NCBI GenBank assembly: GCA_042091225.1
Contig: JBELHW010000010.1
Span: 1-49,625 of the forward strand
Source: JABAYQ01 sp042091225
GTDB lineage: Bacteria; Bacteroidota; Bacteroidia; Flavobacteriales; UBA7312
DNA length: 49,625 bases
Direction: 5' to 3'
Shown here: positions 16,163 to 24,806 of the stretch, in pieces
Position numbering within the stretch: position 1 is the first letter of the stretch
How the letters are laid out: every line of letters begins with the position of its first letter
Notes under the pieces: generated by a model
Database searches by the model: none
What the model saw: the letters and a program-made list of their open reading frames with translations, nothing else
Told to the model about the DNA's origin: nothing
Program-made: the position numbers and the translations under genes

Positions 16163-17190
16163 ATGAAAAAGAAAATTACCTACATACTAGGTGCTGGTGC
16201 TAGTGCAAATGCTTTGCCCGTTGCCGAAAATTTAATTAATACCCTAGATAGATTTATTAACTTCTTTGAAAGATGTGGACGTGAAATAGACGACTCTATA
16301 TTATGTGATGGGTCTGATGTAATACTAAGTGATTTAAAAAAAGACCTTATTGCAAGTGTTAATGAAATAAAAGATAATATCGTTATAAAAAAGCTAGCGA
16401 GATGGGCGTTGAAAAAAAATCAACAACATTTGACGACTTTGCCGAAAGCATTGACTTCAACAGCCAAAGATTTAAAAAACTTTCAACCGCATATTGTTTA
16501 GTAATGACTTTGGAAGAGTTTTATGAAAAAATCGACACAAGATACATTAACTTCACTAATATAATTGTGAAAAATAGCCACAGCATTAGAAGCAATTTTA
16601 AAATAATAAACTGGAATTACGACAACCAGCTTCAAAAATCAATAATGCAAACAAAACAAGTAAACTACTTTGAAGCGTATAAAAGATTAAATACAATAGA
16701 AAAGTTTACGTCTCGCCAAAGAAACAGTGGAGGCGTATTTAGACTCAACGGATCATTCAATTATAATTATAAAGATTCCCGTGTAGAAAGCATTCCTTTT
16801 TTAAATGATAAAAAAAATATAGACCATTCTGAAAAAGAAATTGCAGAAGAAATTGTAAGACATTACGGCAATTGCATTCATCGTCCTAAATTTTACAACC
16901 TACTATCTTTAGAAAATGATAACTACACTGATGAAACAAAAAAAATAGCCATAGAAAGCGTTAAAGACACAGAATACCTAAATATTATCGGATATTCGTT
17001 CCCACTAATTAACTTAGGTACTGATAGAGAAATACTAAACTCTATGGAAAAACTAGAAAAAGTCTATATCCAAAGCTATGAACCAGAAAATATCAAAAGA
17101 GCGTTCAATGAACTGTATAAAATAGAAAAAGACGTGAAGATTGAAACAATAAGTCCTGACAAATTCTATATTCCTAGAGATACTATTTAG
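16163..17190 (+). CDS. SIR2-like protein, reading frame split by a -1 shift
   Basis: SIR2-like proteins bind NAD and include deacylases and anti-phage NADases. The gene begins MKKKITYILGAGASANALP, the glycine-rich NAD-binding turn, in frame one, which alone ends at 16504 after 112 residues. The family-like continuation (EKKSTTFDDFAESIDF, FKIINWNYDNQL, FRLNGSFNYN, YLNIIGYSFPLINLGTD) is in the -1 frame, open from 16378 to 17190. The frames join cleanly at A_AAA_AAG (16387-16393), giving IVIKK followed by ASEMGVEKK and a 342-residue protein. Either this heptamer drives programmed frameshifting, or one A has been lost from the run by mutation or assembly error. It stands alone, has no clear promoter box, and looks like an acquired accessory gene. 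No partner gene is adjacent. Confidence 0.72.
16387..16393 (+). other. A_AAA_AAG slippery heptamer in the SIR2-like gene
   Basis: The heptamer is in the correct phase (ATA AAA AAG, zero frame) for a classical -1 slip, the same sequence as the E. coli dnaX site. Fourteen bases downstream a weak 5-bp hairpin with an A7 loop spans 16408-16424, farther away and weaker than typical stimulators. Confidence 0.55.
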
Positions 17191-17406
17191 TCTGTCGTAT
17201 TGATACAATAAATAAGAATATGTCCAGTGTGAAAAGCGAATCTCAACTCTTATAATGTTCGAATGAGTTTTGGTTTTATCGAATTAATTAATATAATTAT
17301 TGTTAGAAGGTCGGATGAAAAGATAGGTTTAGGTCAATAAAAAGGAGTTATACATCAAGTAGTGTCTTGTTTTCTGGCATGAAGTTATTTAATGATTTCT
17401 TATCAG

Positions 17407-17414
17407 TATCTTTG
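17407..17414 (+). promoter_or_regulatory. -7 box TATCTTTG before the small Lacal_2735-type gene
   Basis: Exact TAnnTTTG, 23 nt before the ATG at 17438. The 216 bases between the SIR2-like stop and this box show no gene or clear structure. Confidence 0.55.
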
Positions 17415-17437
17415 TACCCAATCATTAACTGAAAGTT

Positions 17438-17608
17438 ATGTTCGGATTTTTTAAAAAGAAAACAGAAAAAGAAAAACTTCTTGATTTATACAATAAAAAG
17501 AAAAAAGATGCTTTTGTTCTTTCAAAGTCTAATAGAAAAGAAAGCGATAAGCTTGAGAAGGAAGCCTATGATATTCTTCAAAAAATAGAATTATTGGAGA
17601 AAGAGTAA
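17438..17608 (+). CDS. Lacal_2735 family small protein
   Basis: A 56-residue protein, MFGFFKKKTEKEKLLDLYNK at its start, then lysine-rich helix sequence DAFVLSKSNRKESDKLEKEA and an ending in IELLEKE. The start MFGxFKKK, the central SxSNRKxSD and the helical charged character match a small conserved family of Flavobacteriia (Lacal_2735 type). It is cytoplasmic and probably a helical hairpin; its function is not known. A good -7 box lies 23 nt upstream. It ends 9 bp before the stop codon of the convergent esterase. Confidence 0.82.
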   Translation: MFGFFKKKTEKEKLLDLYNKKKKDAFVLSKSNRKESDKLEKEAYDILQKIELLEKE

Positions 17609-17617
17609 GTTGTCTTT

Positions 17618-19054
17618 TTATTCAACAATAAACTTTTTTTCGACGGATCCATCTTTGTATATGAATAACAAGGGAGTGTTTTTTATTTCTTGTGTTTCCT
17701 GACCCAACAAATTAATGATTTTTAATAATTCTCTTTGTTTAGATTGAGGCTTTTCTAAATTAGTGGATGTTTCTGTTTCCATCATTAGACTAAAGAATTC
17801 CCATATTTTTTCGCTGGAATTAATATCCATATTACCCCATGCACCAGGCCAGTCGTGTTGTCCTTCGATTACTTTGTATAGCCAAACTTCATTTGAGGTA
17901 TTCTCAGAATAATAGGTGTAACTAATTACATAGCTATTATCATCTTGGTCAATATCCTCTAGGGTATCAATAGCTATTTGGTCAAGATTATTTTTGTCAG
18001 CAAAGTATTCTATTGTAGTTGGAATGTCTAAAAAAGCACCCCAACCATCTTCATTATTTAAATCACCCTCGTATGGGGTGACATTATCATTAGTTCCATG
18101 AATTTCGAATACTGGCATTGCATTTGCATTATCACAATCTTCGTAAATGTCCAACTTAATCATTCCTGCAACGGGAGCTATTGCGCGAAAAACTTCACTT
18201 GCCTGACATGCTAACATATAGCTTAAATCTCCTCCATTAGAAAAGCCTGTACTAAAGGTATTTGAAGCGCTAAGGTTGTGCGTTTGTTGTAGAAATTGGG
18301 CTAAACTTTTTACAAAATCTACATCGTCAATATTGGAATTGATATGCATGTCATAACCTACATTGAAATAAAGATTGTCGTATTGATCCAATGATCCTTC
18401 CGGGTAACATACTGCAAATCTATTTTCATCTGCTATAGAATTCATATTAGTGTAAGACATTATATCAAGTGGATTTCCGGAATACCCATGAAAAACAAAT
18501 ACTAAAGGAGCATCTGGCTCTAAGTTAGCAGGAATGTGTAAAAGGTATCTTCTATTGTTTTTATTGTGATCAAAGTCTATAAAATCAACACAGGAGCCAT
18601 TATCAATTGTGGCTAAGTTGTTGTAGTTAACTGCATCAGGATTCGTACATCCAGGTATTTCCCATTGACATGGGTCAAATTCTATTTCGAATGTCCAATA
18701 GATATTAAACCCATCGTTCATATTATAGCTTTCATTTACATTTAATCCTTCTATTTCAAGAGAGCCTCCTTCCCATCCATCCCCATAATCATCTGTGGCG
18801 TGTATAATATAGCATCCGTTTGAAGGAAGACAAATTTCTTGTGTAGTGGTCTGATAATTTCCTGAACCTATAAAACTAGCTATTGAATTTCCGTTTTGTA
18901 AATTCCAATTGTCGTAAGAATAAATAGACCAACCTATTTCATAAGCATAATCGCCAGTATTAGTCGTCATTGTTAAAGGGTATTCGCCTTCATCACATTG
19001 AGAAAAAGAATAGAAAGAAAACACTACTAGTAAGGTGAAAAGGGCTAAGCGCAT
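17618..19054 (-). CDS. Secreted esterase/PHB depolymerase-like hydrolase with T9SS tail
   Basis: A 478-residue exported alpha/beta hydrolase of the polyhydroxybutyrate depolymerase/feruloyl esterase type. In order: signal peptide (residues 1-19), a domain with paired cysteines and the motif ATDDYGDGWEGGSLEI seen in other Bacteroidota surface proteins, a calcium-type turn GCTNPDAVNYNNLATIDNGS (135-154), then the catalytic domain with oxyanion loop FVFHGYSG near 187-193, nucleophile GFSNGG with Ser272, an acidic residue in the HGTNDNVTPYEG segment, and His in GQHDWPG. The last 40 residues (LLGQETQEI...KDGSVEKKFIVE) look like a type A T9SS sorting domain. Substrate (ester polymer or plant ester) unknown. 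It follows the broken hydrolase on the same strand by 27 bp. Confidence 0.88.
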   Translation of the reverse strand: MRLALFTLLVVFSFYSFSQCDEGEYPLTMTTNTGDYAYEIGWSIYSYDNWNLQNGNSIASFIGSGNYQTTTQEICLPSNGCYIIHATDDYGDGWEGGSLEIEGLNVNESYNMNDGFNIYWTFEIEFDPCQWEIPGCTNPDAVNYNNLATIDNGSCVDFIDFDHNKNNRRYLLHIPANLEPDAPLVFVFHGYSGNPLDIMSYTNMNSIADENRFAVCYPEGSLDQYDNLYFNVGYDMHINSNIDDVDFVKSLAQFLQQTHNLSASNTFSTGFSNGGDLSYMLACQASEVFRAIAPVAGMIKLDIYEDCDNANAMPVFEIHGTNDNVTPYEGDLNNEDGWGAFLDIPTTIEYFADKNNLDQIAIDTLEDIDQDDNSYVISYTYYSENTSNEVWLYKVIEGQHDWPGAWGNMDINSSEKIWEFFSLMMETETSTNLEKPQSKQRELLKIINLLGQETQEIKNTPLLFIYKDGSVEKKFIVE

Positions 19055-19070
19055 GAAAATTAGATTTATT

Positions 19071-19078
19071 CAAATATA
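19071..19078 (-). promoter_or_regulatory. -7 box TATATTTG before the esterase
   Basis: Exact TAnnTTTG on the minus strand, 16 nt before the ATG at 19054, in the 27-bp gap after the interrupted hydrolase gene. Confidence 0.5.
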
Positions 19079-19081
19079 AAC

Positions 19082-19930
19082 TTATTTTTTTACTAAAATA
19101 TTGACAATTTCTTTTTTTACAATATCAGAATTGGTTACAGGAAAAATATGGCCGTAACCATCTATAGTTTTGGCATTTAAAATACTGTCATTAAATGTTT
19201 TTTTAACAAAATTCATATTACCTTCATATGGCACTAATTTATCTTTAGATCCGTGTAAATAAGTTGTCGGGACTATTAAATTTTGCCATTTATTTTTGAG
19301 TTTTTCTAGTTCTTCCACATGCATCATTTTTTCTTCTTGAGCCATTACAAATGGTGTAGGAACCATCCACTTAGTCCATTTACTTTGAGCTAATTTACCT
19401 ATTTGAAAAAAGCGTTCACTTTCTGGCGAAATAGCAGGTGCTAAAAGAATGAGGTGCTTTATTTTTTTGCTTTTGTATAGCGAAACAAATCCTGCAATCG
19501 GACCTCCAAAGGATCAGCCAACTAAAATAAAAGGGGTATCTATAATATCAATTAATTTTTCAATTGCCTTAGCTTGCGTTTGTATAGATGTTTGAGAGTT
19601 GCCAAAGTCAGAATATCCATACCCTATTCTATCTATAGATATTAAATTTCCTAGTTTGTTGAGTTCTTTGTCGTTTAAATAATCTTCAAAATCGGTGCTT
19701 GAGCCTGGAGCTCCATGAACAAATAAAATAGATATTTTTTGTTTGTCTATAGGTTTTGAAACAACATATCTGATGCTTTTATTTTCAAAATCGAAAAATT
19801 TTACTTGACCATTGAGGCCATTTTTTTTAAAATCTCTAAGTATTTTTTTATCTGATTTTCTCATGTTTAAGCATGCAGGAATCACAAATAAAAAAGTAAA
19901 AGTGAAAAATATGTAAATGTATTTTTTCAT
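19082..19930 (-). pseudogene. Lipoprotein alpha/beta hydrolase with in-frame TGA at the nucleophile elbow
   Basis: The frame from ATG 19930 to 19082 encodes 282 positions and is broken only by a TGA at 19514-19516, position 139. Everything else is intact: lipoprotein signal ending VIPAC (Cys20), oxyanion motif LFVHGAPGSS, ISIDRIGYGYSD, nucleophile elbow G-stop-SFGGP with Ser140, Asp in LHGSKDKLVPYEG, and His in GYGHIFP. The expected residue is Trp (GWSFGG), one base change from TGA. The 49 codons after the stop read without further breaks into MVPTPFVMAQ. Either a recent loss, an error, or read-through by tRNA-Trp. The frame extends 17 codons above 19930, but ATG 19930 begins the signal peptide. 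TGA works as a stop elsewhere in the window. Confidence 0.82.
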
Positions 19931-19978
19931 GTATTTTGGCTTAAACAATACAACGTTAGCTAAAACATTATCAAAAAG

Positions 19979-19986
19979 CAAAAATA
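19979..19986 (-). promoter_or_regulatory. -7 box TATTTTTG before the interrupted hydrolase
   Basis: Exact TAnnTTTG on the minus strand, 48 nt before ATG 19930. It suggests the broken gene is still transcribed. Confidence 0.4.
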
Positions 19987-20003
19987 TTAGCTTTTCATTT
20001 CTT

Positions 20004-20033
20004 TTGTATTATTAGATTATTTTTCTATTTTTG
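20004..20033 (+). promoter_or_regulatory. Consensus promoter of rpsF-rpsR-rplI
   Basis: TTG at 20004-20006, 19 bp, then TATTTTTG at 20026-20033: the best -33/-7 pair in the window, 46 nt before the rpsF ATG. Confidence 0.8.
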
Positions 20034-20079
20034 CGACCCTTTTTTAAAGGTAAGAAAGGATTAATTTAAACTAATTTTT

Positions 20080-20430
20080 ATGAACCATTACGAAACCGTT
20101 TTCATTTTGAATCCCGTTTTGTCTGAAGATCAGACGAAGGAGACGGTTCAGAAGTTCAAGGAACTTTTGAAATCAAGTAAGGCAAAAATCGTTGCCGAAG
20201 AACAATGGGGCTTGAAAAAAATGGCTTATAGTATTGAGAAGAAAAAAACAGGATTTTATTTCTTGTTTGAGTACGTTACCGATTCTATAGACCTTTTACC
20301 AAAGCTCGACGTTGCATTTAAACGTGAGGAAAGAGTTATGCGTTGGATAACTGTTAAGTTAGACAAGCATGCTATAGCTTACGCTGAAAGCAGAAGAAAA
20401 AGATTAAACACTAAAAAACAGGAAGCATAA
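20080..20430 (+). CDS. rpsF: 30S ribosomal protein S6
   Basis: Binds 16S rRNA with S18 in the platform of the small subunit. The 116 residues start MNHYETVFILNPVLSEDQ and contain GLKKMAYSIEKKKTGFYFLFEY and the end of the fold at FKREERVMRWITVKLDKHA. First gene of the rpsF-rpsR-rplI operon, with the strongest promoter in the window 46 nt upstream. Its stop codon overlaps the rpsR ATG by one base. Confidence 0.98.
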   Translation: MNHYETVFILNPVLSEDQTKETVQKFKELLKSSKAKIVAEEQWGLKKMAYSIEKKKTGFYFLFEYVTDSIDLLPKLDVAFKREERVMRWITVKLDKHAIAYAESRRKRLNTKKQEA

Positions 20431-20693
20431 TGGCAGATAATATTAGATACTTAGCACCTGTAGATGTAAACAATAGAAGTGCGAAAAAATACTGTCGTTT
20501 TAAGAAAGCCGGTATTAAATACATTGATTATAAAGATCCTGATTTTTTGATGAGGTTTGTAAACGAACAAGGTAAAATTTTACCAAGACGTATTACAGGT
20601 ACATCATTAAAGTTTCAAAGAAAAGTTTCACAAGCAATTAAGCGTTGTCGTCATATGGCTCTAATGCCTTATGTTGGTGACTTGCTAAAATAA
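20430..20693 (+). CDS. rpsR: 30S ribosomal protein S18
   Basis: Partner of S6 in the small subunit. The 87 residues contain the KKYCRFKKAGIKYIDYKDPD segment, ILPRRITGTSLKFQRK and the basic C-terminus QAIKRCRHMALMPYV typical of S18. The protein begins one base before the rpsF stop ends, so translation is coupled; rplI follows 10 bp later. Confidence 0.98.
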   Translation: MADNIRYLAPVDVNNRSAKKYCRFKKAGIKYIDYKDPDFLMRFVNEQGKILPRRITGTSLKFQRKVSQAIKRCRHMALMPYVGDLLK

Positions 20694-20703
20694 AACCCTA
20701 GTT

Positions 20704-21147
20704 ATGCAATTGATATTATTACAAGATGTAGAAAAGTTGGGTTTTAAAGATGAAATCGTTTCTGTGAAAAACGGATATGGTAGAAACTTTTTAATTCCAA
20801 CCGGAAAAGCAATTTTGGCAACAGAAAGTGCTTTGAAAGTTCTGAATGAAAATTTAAAGCAAAGAGCTAAAAAAGAAGGTAAAGTTATTGAGGATGCAAA
20901 CAAAATTGCAGAATCATTAAACGGAATGAATTTAAAAATTTCCGCTAAAACCATTGAAGGTGGAAAGCAGTTATTTGGTTCTATTACTTCCAATCATTTG
21001 GCTGATGAGCTTGGTAAATTAGGATTTACAGTAGATAAAAAATTCATCAAACTTAACAACGTTAAGCAAGTTGGTGTTTATGATGCTGAAGTAAGACTTC
21101 ATAGAGAAGTAAAAGCTACGCTTACATTAGAAGTTGTAGCAGCTTAA
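20704..21147 (+). CDS. rplI: 50S ribosomal protein L9
   Basis: Binds 23S rRNA and reaches toward the neighbouring ribosome. The 147 residues show the N-terminal signature LLQDVEKLGFKDEIVSVKNG and GYGRNFLIPTGKAI, then the long connecting helix and the C-terminal domain ending AEVRLHREVKATLTLEVV. Last gene of the operon, followed by a strong terminator at 21166-21197. Confidence 0.98.
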   Translation: MQLILLQDVEKLGFKDEIVSVKNGYGRNFLIPTGKAILATESALKVLNENLKQRAKKEGKVIEDANKIAESLNGMNLKISAKTIEGGKQLFGSITSNHLADELGKLGFTVDKKFIKLNNVKQVGVYDAEVRLHREVKATLTLEVVAA

Positions 21148-21165
21148 TTTATCTTTAATATATTT

Positions 21166-21197
21166 AAAAAAGCTCACCAATCGGTGAGCTTTTTTTT
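21166..21197. terminator. Bidirectional terminator after rplI
   Basis: Stem AAGCTCACC with loop AATC and a perfect complement, flanked by A and T runs. It ends the ribosomal operon on the plus strand and overlaps the stop codon of the convergent ABC permease gene. Confidence 0.92.
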
Positions 21198-22425
21198 ATT
21201 CATACCTTAGGGCTTCTACAGGGTCTAACTTTGCTGCCTTAATTGCAGGAAAAAGACTCGAAGCTATTCCAACTACTATACATATGATTAAACCATAGCT
21301 TATCCATAGCCATGGAATTACAAAAGTTCCTCCCGTAAAAATAGAAGTAATATTTCCTACTACTATCCCCAAGATTATCCCAACTATTCCTCCAATCTGG
21401 CAAATAACGATTCCTTCAATTAAAAATTGATTTTTTATAAAAGTAGGTGTTGCACCCAATGCCTTTCTGACTCCAATTTCTTTTGTTCTTTCTGTAACAG
21501 ATACCAACATAATATTCATTAATCCAATAGCAGAGCCAAATAATGTTATAATACCAATAATACTAGCTGCAATTGATACATATTTTAAGTTATTAATCAG
21601 GATTTGAGCTAAGTTATCGCTTCTAATGATATCAAAATTATTGTCTTCTTTTGGCTTGAGTTTTCTCACTATTCGCATTTTTGAAATAGATTCACTTATA
21701 GAAGTTTCTAATTTATCAGAACCTATAGCCAAACAACTAATAGTAAATGATTGGTTGGCATAGCCAAAATGTTGGCGTGCGTTGGAGATAGGAATAAGGC
21801 AGTTTTTGTCTCCTCCAAAGCTCATGCTAGAGCCTTTAGAATTTAAAACTCCAATAACCGTATATTTATTATTACCAATAGTTACAATTTTACCTAGAGA
21901 ACTTTCATTTTTGAAAAATATATTTGCTGTTTCAGTACCTAATAAAACCACATTTTTGTTAGAAAGCGACTCTTCATTATTTATATTTCTACCTTCTTTT
22001 AAGGTATAGCCAGAAGTAATTAAATAATTTTCGTCTACACCCATTATATCAATATTGGGGTCTGATTTTTTAGATCCATATTTTATAACTCCTCCTGATG
22101 TTGCCCTTGTTGAAATGGAGGTTAATATAGCATTGTTTTCTTTGAAACTTATAGCTTCAGCAAACGAAATAGATTTGAATTTTTTTGCTTTTCTACCTTT
22201 CTGACCAATTTGAACTCTAGCACTTTTATTTCTAATGTTAAAAGTGTTTGCTCCCATACTTGTAAAATTGGAATTTATGGAAGATTGTATAGATTGTATT
22301 GCAGTTTGAATTCCTACAAGTGCTGTTATACCAATTGCAATTATGAATATAGTTAAAATGGTACGTAATAAGTTTGTACGTACCGAATTGAGCGCTATTT
22401 TTATATTTTCTATAACTAATTTCAT
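21196..22425 (-). CDS. MacB/FtsX-type ABC transporter permease
   Basis: Membrane subunit of an ABC exporter of the MacB/LolCE type. I place the start at ATG 22425 (409 residues, MKLVIENIKIALNSVRTN); the open frame runs ten codons further up. Seen: an N-terminal membrane helix LRTILTIFIIAIGITALVG, a periplasmic domain of about 220 residues (FNIRNKSARVQ, GVDENYLITSGYTLKEGRNI, VVLLGTETANIFF), then three C-terminal helices of the FtsX domain with the motif GIMNIMLVSVTERTKEIGVRKALGA-like segment between the first two. The matching ATPase is not adjacent. No TAnnTTTG box is clear; TATATTGC upstream is a weak candidate. Confidence 0.9.
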   Translation of the reverse strand: MKLVIENIKIALNSVRTNLLRTILTIFIIAIGITALVGIQTAIQSIQSSINSNFTSMGANTFNIRNKSARVQIGQKGRKAKKFKSISFAEAISFKENNAILTSISTRATSGGVIKYGSKKSDPNIDIMGVDENYLITSGYTLKEGRNINNEESLSNKNVVLLGTETANIFFKNESSLGKIVTIGNNKYTVIGVLNSKGSSMSFGGDKNCLIPISNARQHFGYANQSFTISCLAIGSDKLETSISESISKMRIVRKLKPKEDNNFDIIRSDNLAQILINNLKYVSIAASIIGIITLFGSAIGLMNIMLVSVTERTKEIGVRKALGATPTFIKNQFLIEGIVICQIGGIVGIILGIVVGNITSIFTGGTFVIPWLWISYGLIICIVVGIASSLFPAIKAAKLDPVEALRYE

Positions 22426-22462
22426 CTGTTGCAATATACAGATAATATCTTGCAATACTCGA

Positions 22463-22494
22463 TTGAAAAATGTATTTTCGCATCATTAATTTTG
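22463..22494 (+). promoter_or_regulatory. Promoter of aconitase
   Basis: TTG at 22463-22465, 21 bp, then TAATTTTG at 22487-22494, an exact -7 match with spacing in the accepted range; 27 nt before the ATG. Confidence 0.65.
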
Positions 22495-22521
22495 AATAAT
22501 AATTATAAAAAGATTTGATCT

Positions 22522-24789
22522 ATGGCGTTTGATATAAATATGATAAAAGAAGTATATGCTAAATTTACAGCTCGTATTGCTCAAGCACGAAAATTAGTAG
22601 GTAAACCTCTTACATTGTCAGAAAAAATACTTTATACTCATTTATGGGAACAATCTAATCAAAAACCATTTGAAAGAGGGGAAGACTATGTTGATTTTGG
22701 ACCGGATAGAGTAGCAATGCAAGATGCAACTGCTCAGATGGCTTTATTGCAGTTTATGCAAGCTGGTAAAGATAAGGTTGCTGTTCCTTCAACTGCCCAT
22801 GCAGATCATCTTATTCAAGCAAAAATAGGTGCTGATAAAGACCTTCAAAATAGTTTAAACACCAACAATGAAGTTTTCAATTTCTTAAGTTCGGTTTGTA
22901 ATAAATACGGAATAGGTTTTTGGAAACCTGGTGCAGGAATTATTCACCAAGTAGTATTGGAGAATTATGCTTTCCCTGGAGGAATGATGATAGGTACCGA
23001 TTCCCACACAGTAAACGCTGGTGGATTAGGAATGGTTGCTATTGGTGTTGGTGGTGCTGATGCTGTAGATGTTATGGCAGGAATGCCATGGGAATTAAAA
23101 TTTCCTAAATTAATTGGTGTTAAACTTAGCGGAAAACTAAATGGCTGGGCTTCTGCTAAGGATGTAATTCTTAAAGTTGCAGGTATATTGACAGTAAAAG
23201 GAGGTACAGGTTGTATTGTCGAATATTTTGGAGAAGGAGCAAAATCTTTATCCTGTACAGGAAAAGGAACTATTTGCAATATGGGTGCAGAGATTGGGGC
23301 AACTACTTCTACTTTTGGGTACGATGAAAGTATGGAAAGGTACTTAAGAGCAACCGATAGAAACGATGTAGCAGATGCAGCCAACCAGATAAAAGAACAT
23401 TTAACTGGAGATCAGGAAGTGTACGATAATCCAGAACAGTTTTTTGATGAGGTAATTGAAATTAATTTATCGGAGCTTAGTCCTCATCTTAACGGACCAT
23501 TTACGCCAGATCTTGCAACTCCTGTTGCGGAAATGAAGGAAAAAGCAAAATCCAATGATTGGCCTTTAGATGTAGAGTGGGCTTTAATTGGTTCTTGCAC
23601 TAACTCTTCTTACGAAGATTTAACAAGAGCTGCTTCTATAGTAGAAGATGCAGTGGCTAAAGGGCTTAAGCCAAAAGCAATACTTGGTATTAATCCGGGT
23701 TCAGAACAAGTCAGATTTACTGCCGAAAGAGATGGACTTTTAGATAGCTTCAATAAGTTCGAATCAACTAGAATATTTACAAATGCTTGTGGACCTTGTA
23801 TTGGTCAGTGGGATAGGGAAGGAGCTGAAAAGCAAGAGAAAAATTCTATTGTGCATTCTTTTAATAGGAATTTCGCCAAGCGTGCAGATGGTAATCCGAA
23901 CACACATGCCTTTGTTGCATCGCCAGAAATGGTAGCTGCAGTGGCTATTTCAGGGAGGTTAGACTTTAATCCTTTAAAAGATTCTTTAACTAATGAATCG
24001 GGAGAAAAGGTAATGTTATCTGAGCCTGTAGGAATGGAACTTCCATCCGATGGTTTTAGTGTAGAAGATAATGGCTATCAAGCTCCAGCTTCTAATGGAT
24101 CGGCAGTAGAAATAATTGTAAAGCCAGACTCTAAAAGATTGCAATTACTAACTCCTTTTGGGGCTTGGGATGAGAAAAATATTGAAAATGCAAGGCTATT
24201 AATTAAAGCAAAAGGAAAGTGTACTACAGATCATATTTCTATGGCAGGCCCATGGTTGAGATTTAGAGGACACCTCGATAACATTTCTAACAATTGCCTT
24301 ATAGGAGCAGTAAATGCTTTTAGTGATTTAACTAACTCTGTTGTAAATCAGATTGATGGATCTTCCGATGAGGTGCCTAATGTTGCAAGGGCTTATAAGG
24401 CAGCAAATATTCCATCAATTGTTGTTGGTGACCATAACTATGGAGAAGGCTCTTCTAGAGAACATGCTGCTATGGAGCCAAGGCATTTGGGTGTTTGTGC
24501 TGTAATTGTAAAATCTTTTGCTAGAATTCACGAAACAAACCTTAAAAAACAAGGAATGTTAGGGCTAACTTTCGACAACGAATCTGATTACGATAAAATT
24601 AAGGAAGACGATACTTTTAATTTTATTGATTTGGTAGATTTTGCACCTGAAAAACAACTTATGCTACAAATTGTTCATGCTGACGGAAGTAAAGAAACTA
24701 TTGCTTTAAATCACACCTACAATGCCCAACAAATAGATTGGTTTAGAGCAGGTTCGGCATTAAACTTAATACGTAAGCAAAACGGCTAA
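22522..24789 (+). CDS. acn: Aconitate hydratase
   Basis: Interconverts citrate and isocitrate in the TCA cycle with a 4Fe-4S cluster. The 755-residue length and layout match the mitochondrial-type aconitases of Bacteroidota. Visible: VPSTAHADHLIQA, the GIGFWKPGAGIIHQVVLENYAFPG region, GTDSHTVNAGGLGMVAIGVGGADAV, the cluster cysteines in LIGSCTNSSYEDL and FTNACGPCIGQW, and the swivel domain with KGKCTTDHISMAGPWLRFRG and DHNYGEGSSREHAAMEPRHLG. Monocistronic, from the promoter at 22463-22494. icd, the next step, lies 11 kb away on the other strand. A short palindrome follows the stop codon. Confidence 0.98.
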   Translation: MAFDINMIKEVYAKFTARIAQARKLVGKPLTLSEKILYTHLWEQSNQKPFERGEDYVDFGPDRVAMQDATAQMALLQFMQAGKDKVAVPSTAHADHLIQAKIGADKDLQNSLNTNNEVFNFLSSVCNKYGIGFWKPGAGIIHQVVLENYAFPGGMMIGTDSHTVNAGGLGMVAIGVGGADAVDVMAGMPWELKFPKLIGVKLSGKLNGWASAKDVILKVAGILTVKGGTGCIVEYFGEGAKSLSCTGKGTICNMGAEIGATTSTFGYDESMERYLRATDRNDVADAANQIKEHLTGDQEVYDNPEQFFDEVIEINLSELSPHLNGPFTPDLATPVAEMKEKAKSNDWPLDVEWALIGSCTNSSYEDLTRAASIVEDAVAKGLKPKAILGINPGSEQVRFTAERDGLLDSFNKFESTRIFTNACGPCIGQWDREGAEKQEKNSIVHSFNRNFAKRADGNPNTHAFVASPEMVAAVAISGRLDFNPLKDSLTNESGEKVMLSEPVGMELPSDGFSVEDNGYQAPASNGSAVEIIVKPDSKRLQLLTPFGAWDEKNIENARLLIKAKGKCTTDHISMAGPWLRFRGHLDNISNNCLIGAVNAFSDLTNSVVNQIDGSSDEVPNVARAYKAANIPSIVVGDHNYGEGSSREHAAMEPRHLGVCAVIVKSFARIHETNLKKQGMLGLTFDNESDYDKIKEDDTFNFIDLVDFAPEKQLMLQIVHADGSKETIALNHTYNAQQIDWFRAGSALNLIRKQNG

Positions 24790-24806
24790 TAAATTCTCTT
24801 TCTGTG

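Noticed and set aside
19514..19516. TGA read as tryptophan throughout (altered genetic code) or as selenocysteine
   Set aside because: TGA is the normal stop of the DUF5777 gene (29595-29597) and lhgO (30803-30805), and no selenocysteine insertion element is visible downstream.
20034..20079. S6:S18 autoregulatory RNA in the rpsF leader
   Set aside because: Only a 5-bp CCTTT/AAAGG hairpin was found, without the CCG feature of the known element.
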